Shown: positions 1-5,319 of the stretch, one piece after another
Layout: each line of letters starts with the position of its first letter
Position numbering within the stretch: the first letter of the stretch is position 1
Assembly (NCBI GenBank): GCA_903837255.1
Contig: CAILTZ010000821.1
Coordinates: 1-5,319 of the forward strand
From: an uncultured Pirellula sp.
GTDB taxonomy: Bacteria > Planctomycetota > Planctomycetia > Pirellulales > Pirellulaceae
DNA: 5,319 nucleotides
Reading direction: 5' to 3'
Position numbers and translations under genes: made by a program
Notes under the pieces: generated by a model
What the model was told of the DNA's origin: nothing
Databases searched by the model: none
Seen by the model: only the letters and a program-made list of their open reading frames with translations

Positions 1-468
1 GACGGCTGCCAAGAACTCGATGTCGTGGTGAACATCAGCCAAGTCCTCAGCTTGCAGTGGGACTATGTCCGCGACGAACTCGCTATGCTCACCGAACTCG
101 CTCACGACGCAGGTCAAAAAATCAAAGTCATCTTCGAAAACTGCTATCTCCAAGACGCCCACAAAATCGAACTCTGCAAAATCTGCAGCGACCTGGAAGT
201 CGACTGGGTGAAAACCTCCACAGGATACGGCTCCTCAGGTGCAACCCTCGATGACCTAAAACTCATGCGGGCCAACACCCCCCCAAGCGTTCAAGTCAAA
301 GCTGCCGGCGGGGTTCGCGATCTGAAAACCCTCCTGGAAGTCCGCCAAATCGGGGTATCCCGATGCGGCTCAAGCCGCACCGCAGAACTGCTAAACCCCG
401 CTCGCGAACAACTCGGGCTCCCACCCATAAATCTGCAACTCTCTAAATCGACGAATCCGTCCTATTGA
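1..468 (+). CDS. deoC: Deoxyribose-phosphate aldolase, C-terminal part (5' end outside window)
   Basis: DeoC is a cytosolic class I aldolase that cleaves 2-deoxy-D-ribose 5-phosphate to glyceraldehyde 3-phosphate and acetaldehyde in deoxynucleoside catabolism. The frame is open from base 1 and ends at TGA 466-468, giving 155 visible residues. By comparison with proteins of about 220-260 residues, roughly 80 or more N-terminal residues lie off the left edge. Visible landmarks, numbered from base 1, are: ELDVVVNI with the catalytic Asp at residue 7; KVIFENCYL at 42-50, matching the KVIIET strand; VKTSTG at 70-75, with the Schiff-base lysine K71; and VKAAGG at 99-104, with the second active-site lysine K100. 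All catalytic residues in the visible part are present. The tail (SRTAELLNPAREQLGLPP, then about 14 polar residues) is longer than in short DeoC proteins. The ATG at 25 lies inside the conserved fold and is not the true start. The gene converges on tsaB; no other deo gene is visible. Family assignment is confident. Confidence 0.93.
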   Translation, partial: DGCQELDVVVNISQVLSLQWDYVRDELAMLTELAHDAGQKIKVIFENCYLQDAHKIELCKICSDLEVDWVKTSTGYGSSGATLDDLKLMRANTPPSVQVKAAGGVRDLKTLLEVRQIGVSRCGSSRTAELLNPAREQLGLPPINLQLSKSTNPSY

Positions 469-500
469 TGCAACCCTATTGATGCACCCCAATGATGCTT
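461..500. repeat. 14-bp tandem repeat, about 2.9 copies, overlapping the deoC stop
   Basis: Copy 1 (461-474) and copy 2 (475-488) share the 12-mer CCTATTGATGCA and differ only in the last two bases. Copy 3 (489-500, CCAATGATGCTT) is degenerate and incomplete. The deoC TGA (466-468) lies inside copy 1, and the array fills most of the 47-bp gap to the tsaB stop. No inverted-repeat hairpin with a T-run was seen here, so this is not called a terminator. Slipped-strand duplication is the simplest origin. Confidence 0.8.
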
Positions 501-515
501 CAGGACGATTGTAGC

Positions 516-1376
516 TTAGCCCTCCGTCGGCCTCGATGTCCGCTTTTCCTCTGCCGCACTGCTACGATAGTACATTGGCAACAAACCAAACACCTCGCTG
601 GTTTGATCCTTGAGCCAAGCTTCCCACCCTAACCTCGCTACCGCCGTCGCTTGAGGCTCGCCCAACCCACCCTCGCACCAATCAACCTCGCATCCATCGC
701 TCGGCAATCCTCCCTTCACCTGAAGTAGCTCCCGATAAGCATCCCGGAGCTTCTGTATCGATGGACCCGCAACCAAGACATCTCCGTCGAGAGAACTTCG
801 CACTAACTCGACGGCTAACCAGTCGTTGTCGTCAATCCGGGTCTCAACGGTCCGGATGCATTCGCCATTGCAAACGCGATACCTGCCCCAAAAACTCTGC
901 CCCCGAAATGCATCCACCACAGTAAACAAATCCCAACCCCCACCCCAGGGCCCCGTCCTATCGGCAATCTGCGTATTAGCAATCTGGCTATTGGCAATCT
1001 GGCGGGCGATGACGTCCAAGGTATCTACGGCAACGACGGGAATACCAAGCGCATATGCCATCACCTTGGCCGTCGCGATCCCCACCCGCAACCCAGTAAA
1101 TGAACCTGGCCCCCCTACAACCGCGATCGCATCGAGATCTCTGGTGGCCAATCCTTGCTCACAAAGCAATCGCTCTATCGCAGGTGCCAACGTCTTGGCA
1201 GAACCCCATCGAGCATCGAGTTGCAAACTGACCGTATCGATGCGCGCGATCAACCCCTCCATCGCCACGCCTCGGATCAGGGCTTCCCGCAAACCTTCAT
1301 ACGAATCGCTCGACCTTGAAATCGCCACCGAACCGCTCCGTCCAGATGTCTCCAACGCGAGCAGTTTCGTCGTCAT
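516..1376 (-). CDS. tsaB: tRNA threonylcarbamoyladenosine biosynthesis protein TsaB
   Basis: TsaB (YeaZ family, ASKHA/actin-like fold) pairs with TsaD, and with TsaE, to transfer threonylcarbamoyl from TC-AMP (made by TsaC) to A37 of tRNAs that read ANN codons. The protein has 286 residues. It shows the N-terminal LLALETSGRSGSVAIS strand-turn (5-20), SAKTLAPAI (59-67) where many homologues have a RxHSExLLPxI-like motif, the family hallmark GGPGSFTGLRVGIATAKVMAY (88-108), and a C-terminal LLPMYYRSSAAEEK (265-278). The start is ATG at 1376 because the family begins right there; the frame stays open upstream to 1544, but that stretch is antisense-free shadow over the end of alaS and is unlike TsaB. 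There is no clear ribosome binding site. The stop is TAA at 518-516. It is about 55 residues longer than the E. coli and B. subtilis proteins, owing to extra residues after strand 1, a QIAN repeat at 126-140 and a loop near 220-240. It begins 28 bp after alaS on the same strand, so the two are probably co-transcribed. Confidence 0.92.
   Translation of the reverse strand: MTTKLLALETSGRSGSVAISRSSDSYEGLREALIRGVAMEGLIARIDTVSLQLDARWGSAKTLAPAIERLLCEQGLATRDLDAIAVVGGPGSFTGLRVGIATAKVMAYALGIPVVAVDTLDVIARQIANSQIANTQIADRTGPWGGGWDLFTVVDAFRGQSFWGRYRVCNGECIRTVETRIDDNDWLAVELVRSSLDGDVLVAGPSIQKLRDAYRELLQVKGGLPSDGCEVDWCEGGLGEPQATAVARLGWEAWLKDQTSEVFGLLPMYYRSSAAEEKRTSRPTEG
957..1001 (-). repeat. In-frame 15-bp triplicate repeat inside tsaB (QIANS-QIANT-QIADR)
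   Basis: Read on the coding strand, three adjacent 15-base units lie at 1001-987, 986-972 and 971-957. Each starts with CAGATTGC and encodes QIANS, QIANT and QIADR (TsaB residues 126-140). The unit length is a multiple of three, so the frame is kept. The array follows the helix after GIPVVAVDTLDVIAR and precedes a Gly/Trp-rich turn (GPWGGGW), so it probably extends a helix end or a surface loop between the two lobes of the fold. The near identity of the units points to recent duplication. Confidence 0.85.
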
Positions 1377-1404
1377 GAGGTCTACCGAATCTCTTTCTGG
1401 CAAA

Positions 1405-4227
1405 TCACTTGCCGGCCATCGATTGCCAAGTCGCCTGAGCCAATTGCAAGGCCTCGTCGATCTTGTCTGGCAATTTGCCACCGGCCTGGGCAAAGTCCGG
1501 TCGACCACCGCCACTTCCACCCACAGCCTGCGCCACCGGTGCAATCCACTTGCCCGCGCTCAAGCCTTGCTCGACAAGAACTTGGCTCAATCCCGCTAGC
1601 AAGGTCACCTTGTCTTGCTCGCTGGTGGCGAACATAACGGCCACCGGCTTGCTGGACTTCTTGCGAACCTGATCGATCCATTGGCGCATCATCGCCGGAT
1701 TGGCATTCGGTACCTTGGCAACAATCAGCAAGGTCTGACCGACGCTCTGCGCATTTGCAACTAGTTGATCGACATCGAAACCACTAGCATTGGAAAGTTG
1801 TGCAAGTTGCCCATGGAGCTGCTGCTCTTCGACCAGCAACGTTTCGATCCGTCCGCTGACTTCCTCGAGCGAGACGTTCAATGCTCGCGCGGCTTGCTTG
1901 AGTGCACTTCGAACGTCCAAATAAGCCGGCTTGCCCAAAGCCTTCCCAGCTTGGCCTCCGATCTTGTCTGGAGGGGATTCGCCACCCCCTGCCGATGCAG
2001 CGATCTTTTTTAACTTGCGAATTGCCGTCACGAGATCCACCGCGCGGGTGCCAAGCTGGTCGATCGAGCAACCGAGCTTTTCTGCGGCCAAAGCCGCCTG
2101 GGCCTCGATCTTGGCTCGATGCTCGAGGGCCTTTGTACCTGTTAACGCGGTGATCCGCCGGACACCTGACGAGACACTCTCATCGGTAATGAGCTCCAGT
2201 GTGCTGATCTCGGCTGTGTTGCTCGCATGCGTTCCACCGCACAACTCGCGGGAAAACTCTCCCATGCTGACCATTCGAACCGGATCCGGGTACTTCTCTC
2301 CAAAGAGCATCATCGCCCCGAGCTCCCGTGCGCGGGCCAATGGAACTGTCTCCCAAGTAATCGTTGCTCCTTGGATGATTCGAGTGTTCGCCAGATTTTC
2401 AATCTCTTTGAGGTCGTCGTCGGACAAGGAATCTTGGTGGCTAAAGTCAAAGCGTAACCAATCGGCATCGACCTTGCTCCCCTGCTGCTGGGCATGCTTA
2501 CCAAGCTTGGTCTGTAGAGCATGATGCAGCACATGCGTCGCCGAGTGGGCCCGCCGAATTGCATTCCGCCGATTCTCATCGACCAACGCTTGGACGGTCT
2601 CTCCCTCCTTGAGCGTCCCGGATTCCATCTGTCCGTAATGCACGATCAAATCACCGCTCTTTTGAGTATCGGTCACCTCAAAAGTGCCACTCGCCGTCTG
2701 CAACTTACCAGTGTCTCCAACCTGACCGCCGCTCTCACCATAGAACGGAGATCGATCCAAAACCACACGCAGAAGCTCCCCTTGGGTCTCGCTCGATACG
2801 GTGCTGACCAATCGATCGTCTTTGGGCTTGCCTACGATCACCCCTTTGACCTGTGCAGGCGATTTTGTGGATGCATAGCCGAGAAACTCCGACTGATGAA
2901 GTGCTTCTTTGAGCGTCTCGATCGGTCCGGTTTCAAACAATTCGATGGTCCCACCGCCGCTGATGTCGCCGTGACGCAACATCGCCTCTCGGTACCCATC
3001 CCAATCAAACGTGTATCCACGCTCGGCTGCGATCTGCTGAAAGAGCTCCGGTGGCACACCGTGAGTTTGGTACAACGTGGCGGCTTCTGCACCATCCACC
3101 ATCGTACTTCCCTTGCCAGACATCTCCTGGAACAATCGATCAATCCGCTCCAAACCCGATCCGATGGTCGAGAAAAAGTCGGATTCCTCTCGCTTCATCA
3201 CTCCCGAGACGCGCTCGATCGTTTCCGTGAGCTCTGGATAAGAACTCTTCATCATCTGGGCGACCATCGGCACCAATTGATGCAAGAATGGTTCACGCAT
3301 GCCGAGTTGATGCCCATCGAGAACCGCTCGACGCAATAATCGCTTGATCACATACCGAGCCTTCTTTGGCCCAGGATAAACGTTTTCATGGATGGCGAAC
3401 GTGCAAGCCCGCACGTGGTCCGTGATCCGGCGCAATCGGCGTCCGTCGTCGCTCTCATAAGCGTATCGGACTCCACAGACCTCCGCTGCCGCCTGAACGA
3501 TAGGCAACAAGATGTCGATGTGGAAGTTCGTCGGAACACCCTGCAACACACTCGCTGCGCGTTCCAGGCCCATCCCCGTGTCGATGTTCTTGCTCGGTAG
3601 CGGCCGAAGGTTCTCCGGCGGATCGCCGACCCGATTGAACTGCGTGAAAACCAAATTCCAAATCTCGACAGTTTTGCCCCCCTCGAGGGTGTAGTAGATC
3701 TCAGAACATGGCCCACACACTCCGTCGGGACCCTGACTCGGTGCACTGGCAGGCCAAAAATTGTCGGCCTCGTCCATCCGAGTAATCCGAGACGTCGGCA
3801 AACCGATCTTCTCATTCCAAATCTTGGCCGCCTCGTCGTCGTCTTTGTAGACCGTTATGGTCAAACGATCCGGATCGATCCCAAACCACTTTTTGTTGGT
3901 CAAAAGCTCCCAAGCCCACTCGATCGCCTCGGCCTTGAAGTAATCACCAAAGCTGAAATTGCCGAGCATCTCGAAGAAGGTATGGTGATAGGCGGTCCGA
4001 CCGACGTTGTCGATGTCTCCGGTCCGCAAACACTTTTGGCAGGTCGTCGCGCGGGTGAAATCGAGTTAGACCTTCCCCAAAAAATGGTCCTTGCACTGAT
4101 TCATCCCCGCAGGCGTGAAAAGAACCGATGGATCCCAAGTCGGTACCAGCACATCGCTGGCCTGGCGATGGTGCCCCTTGGACTCAAAGAACGCCAGGTA
4201 CTTTTCTCGCAACTCATCTGTTTTCAT
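1405..4227 (-). CDS. alaS: Alanine--tRNA ligase, interrupted by an in-frame TAA at codon 54
   Basis: This cytosolic class II synthetase charges tRNA-Ala with alanine and hydrolyses mischarged Ser- or Gly-tRNA-Ala. From ATG 4227 the reading is 940 codons plus TGA (1407-1405), a little longer than the usual 875 or so. In order it shows: N-terminal [33 protein letters not shown]; the motif 2 region [19 protein letters not shown] and [17 protein letters not shown]; motif 3 [10 protein letters not shown] near 214-223; the tRNA-recognition helices ([11 protein letters not shown]); the editing domain with zinc ligands HxxxH at 561/565 and CxxxH at 663/667; a Gly/Ser/Pro-rich linker near 745-765; and the C-Ala/DHHA1 end [15 protein letters not shown] (903-917). 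The start is fixed by family similarity running right up to this ATG. Codon 54 (4068-4066) is TAA where the family reads [13 protein letters not shown]. An uninterrupted frame exists only from TTG 4029 (874 residues), which would lack the first 66 residues of the catalytic domain and is unlikely to aminoacylate. All later motifs are intact. The cause may be base error, recent nonsense mutation or readthrough. Confidence 0.93.
4066..4068 (-). other. In-frame TAA stop (codon 54) inside alaS
   Basis: On the minus strand the codons around it read L-G-K-V-TAA-L-D-F-T-R, and the frame does not shift. The position normally holds a sense codon; from memory of planctomycete AlaS, probably Glu, which GAA would supply by changing one base at 4068. 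TAA also ends tsaB at the family's normal C-terminus, so general reassignment of TAA is not supported. This is one of the few places where checking the base call changes the annotation. Confidence 0.9.
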
Positions 4228-4253
4228 AGTTCTTAAACGTCTCAGTAAAATCC

Positions 4254-4269
4254 AGGACCGGGGGGCCCT
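4254..4269 (-). promoter_or_regulatory. Possible short GC-rich hairpin in the alaS leader
   Basis: Read towards alaS, AGGGCC, a CCCC loop and GGTCCT can form a 6-bp stem with one G-U pair, ending 26 bases before the alaS ATG and followed after GGA by TTTT. On the other strand the G-U position becomes an A-C mismatch, so the structure is better as alaS leader RNA. It may be an attenuator-like or stability element, or chance; the stem is short and the U-run weak. Confidence 0.3.
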
Positions 4270-4283
4270 CGAAAGCCTTAAAA

Positions 4284-4317
4284 GAAAGGGATAAATTTAC
4301 CCGCAAATCGCCCTTTC
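4284..4317. repeat. 7-bp perfect inverted repeat with 20-base spacer
   Basis: GAAAGGG (4284-4290) and CCCTTTC (4311-4317) are exact reverse complements on either side of an AT-rich centre (ATAAATTTAC...). The place, in the middle of a divergent promoter region, would suit a regulator-binding site or a loose hairpin. A 7-bp match in about 200 bp is only mildly unexpected, so the assignment is weak. Confidence 0.3.
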
Positions 4318-4439
4318 GCGTAGTCCTGATAAGCCCCAGAAGCGTTACGATATTCGGCAAATATGCTTGGACTGAGCTATCCAATCGCCCCGACGGCCAA
4401 TGGCCTAGACAATTCGATTCTGTCTTGAAAGTACCTGAT

Positions 4440-5319
4440 ATGTCCTGGGAATCGATCAAAGCCCGTTTGCTCCAACGCAAAACACTTGCTCAAATCGACC
4501 GAGAGATCGAAACCCAATCCTCCCAAACTCTCGTCCGTAGCTTGACCCTCTTTGACTTGACCTGCTTTGGAATCGCAGCCGTCATCGGTGCCGGAGCCTT
4601 CACGACGATCGGCAAAGCCTCCTTTGACGGCGGACCGGCGATCACATTGCTAATTGTCATCACGTCCGTGGCCTGCTTGATCTCGGCCTTATGCTACGCC
4701 CAGTTTGCCGCGAGCATCCCGGTCAGCGGCAGCGCGTATACCTACGCCTTTGTGGCCTTCGGCGAACTGACGGCTTGGATGATCGGCTGGAATCTGCTCA
4801 TGGAGTACGCCATCGGCAACAGCGTTCTTGCCTTCGCTTGGTCGAGCTACTTCGTGAACCTTCTCGATGGCATGCAAGCCGGACTTGCAAACCTTGGTGT
4901 CAACGTTCAGATCCCTCAATGGCTCGTCCAAGACTACTACAGCTGTGCTCGCGCCCCGGCCGAATGGGCCGCGGTCCAAGCCTCGAATGGCAGCGCGACC
5001 GAGGAACTCAAAAGGAACCTGCAAGCCTGGGAAACCGCACCGAGCGTCGCTGGCCTAAAACTCATCGTCGATCTACCGGCGATCCTTATCAACGTACTGA
5101 TCACGGGCCTGGTAATCATTGGAATCCAAGAATCCAAACGGGTCAGCAATGCCATGGTCCTGCTGAAAATGGCCGTCGTTGTGCTGGTGGTACTCGTCGG
5201 ATTCTTTTACATCAAACCGACCAACTGGCGCCCCTTTGCACCCAATGGCATGGAGGGTGTTTTCAAAGGGATTGCAGGTGTGTTTTTCGCCTACATCGGA
5301 TTCGATGCGATCTCGACAA
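4440..5319 (+). CDS. APC-superfamily amino acid permease (CAT type), N-terminal part (3' end outside window)
   Basis: The protein is an inner-membrane secondary transporter for amino acids, probably of the cationic amino acid transporter subfamily; the substrate cannot be read from the sequence. From ATG 4440, 293 codons are visible and the frame runs off the right edge of a protein usually about 450-600 residues long. A cytosolic N-terminus with LLQRKTLAQIDRE (10-22) precedes TM1 (about 36-57), which carries the unwound substrate-site motif as GIAAVIGAGAF (44-54). TM2 is about 65-88. IPVSGSAYTYAFVAFGEL then WMIGWNLLMEYAIG (93-126) is the CAT hallmark. Further helices lie near 127-142, 206-230, 237-258 and from 276, ending in FFAYIGFDAIST. 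Between about 145 and 205 is a hydrophilic stretch containing two Cys-neighbouring aromatic residues (DYYSCARAP) that looks like an enlarged external loop. The start is chosen because it gives the standard CAT N-terminus; the ribosome binding site is weak (GAAAG). The gene is divergent from alaS. Confidence 0.92.
   Translation, partial: MSWESIKARLLQRKTLAQIDREIETQSSQTLVRSLTLFDLTCFGIAAVIGAGAFTTIGKASFDGGPAITLLIVITSVACLISALCYAQFAASIPVSGSAYTYAFVAFGELTAWMIGWNLLMEYAIGNSVLAFAWSSYFVNLLDGMQAGLANLGVNVQIPQWLVQDYYSCARAPAEWAAVQASNGSATEELKRNLQAWETAPSVAGLKLIVDLPAILINVLITGLVIIGIQESKRVSNAMVLLKMAVVVLVVLVGFFYIKPTNWRPFAPNGMEGVFKGIAGVFFAYIGFDAIST

Larger units (their letters stand above)
4228..4439. promoter_or_regulatory. 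Divergent intergenic region between alaS and the permease gene
   Basis: These 212 bp separate two genes that point away from each other, so the region should hold both promoters. It is AT-richer than the genes near 4271-4300 (runs of A and T around TAAATTTA), with a G/C block at 4258-4268. I could not find a convincing sigma-70 pair for either gene. Ahead of the permease ATG there is only a weak GAAAG (4427-4431, 8 bases before the start), and ahead of alaS only an AAGAA stretch, in line with the weak Shine-Dalgarno use expected of planctomycetes. The permease frame is open upstream to 4230, but has no ATG or GTG there and encodes nothing recognisable. Confidence 0.5.

Noticed and set aside
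469..515. Terminator between deoC and tsaB
   Set aside because: No stable stem with a T-run on either strand; only the tandem repeat is present.
1377..1544. 56-codon upstream extension of tsaB with ATG at 1544
   Set aside because: It overlaps the alaS C-terminal coding region and encodes an Arg-rich stretch unlike any TsaB; the family start MTTKLLALETSG is at 1376.
826..1599. 257-codon plus-strand open frame opposite tsaB and the end of alaS
   Set aside because: It is antisense to two well-recognised genes, has no recognisable domain, and its composition is that of a reverse-complement shadow.
2521..3339. 272-codon plus-strand open frame inside alaS
   Set aside because: It is fully antisense to the conserved AlaS middle region and has no family resemblance.
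4066..4068. Reassigned TAA as a sense codon
   Set aside because: TAA ends tsaB at the expected C-terminus, and no second in-frame TAA was seen in any gene here.
4274..4308. Possible alaS promoter: TTGCGG, 17-base spacer, TTTTAA on the minus strand
   Set aside because: Only three of six bases match in each box, which is no better than chance in an AT-rich stretch.
4395..4405. GGCCA-A-TGGCC dyad before the permease
   Set aside because: The arms are five bases with a one-base centre, too short to form a hairpin or support an operator call.
4214..4480. 88-codon minus-strand open frame across the intergenic region
   Set aside because: It overlaps both the alaS start and the permease start in another frame and shows no recognisable motif.

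Overview
The window reads as chromosomal housekeeping DNA from a bacterium, most likely a planctomycete of the Rhodopirellula/Pirellulaceae type. That guess rests on the AlaS N-terminal wording ([12 protein letters not shown] followed by the [17 protein letters not shown] block), a long TsaB with a SAKTLAPAI motif, the alaS-tsaB pairing, and weak or absent Shine-Dalgarno sequences. This is recognition by eye, not a database result.

Layout: (1) bases 1-468, plus strand, the C-terminal two thirds of deoxyribose-phosphate aldolase (deoC), cut by the left edge; (2) a 47-bp convergent gap carrying a 14-bp tandem repeat that begins inside the end of deoC; (3) bases 516-1376, minus strand, tsaB, a subunit of the tRNA t6A37 machinery, with an internal in-frame 15-bp triplicate repeat; (4) bases 1405-4227, minus strand, alaS (alanyl-tRNA synthetase), 28 bp upstream of tsaB and probably co-transcribed with it; (5) a 212-bp divergent intergenic region, 4228-4439, with two small inverted repeats; (6) bases 4440-5319, plus strand, the N-terminal part of an APC-superfamily amino acid permease of the cationic amino acid transporter (CAT) type, cut by the right edge.

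The alaS-tsaB pair is a translation-fidelity unit: AlaS charges and edits tRNA-Ala, and TsaB helps TsaD modify A37 of ANN-decoding tRNAs. The permease and deoC face other ways and belong to separate transcription units for amino acid uptake and deoxynucleoside catabolism.

The most notable observation is that alaS is not a clean open reading frame. Reading from its natural ATG at 4227, codon 54 (4068-4066) is TAA. The family sequence continues in the same frame on both sides of it, so one substitution interrupts an otherwise intact, normally essential gene. An open frame starting at the TTG at 4029 would miss this and give a protein lacking 66 N-terminal catalytic residues. No undescribed multi-gene system, mobile element, CRISPR array or RNA gene is visible.
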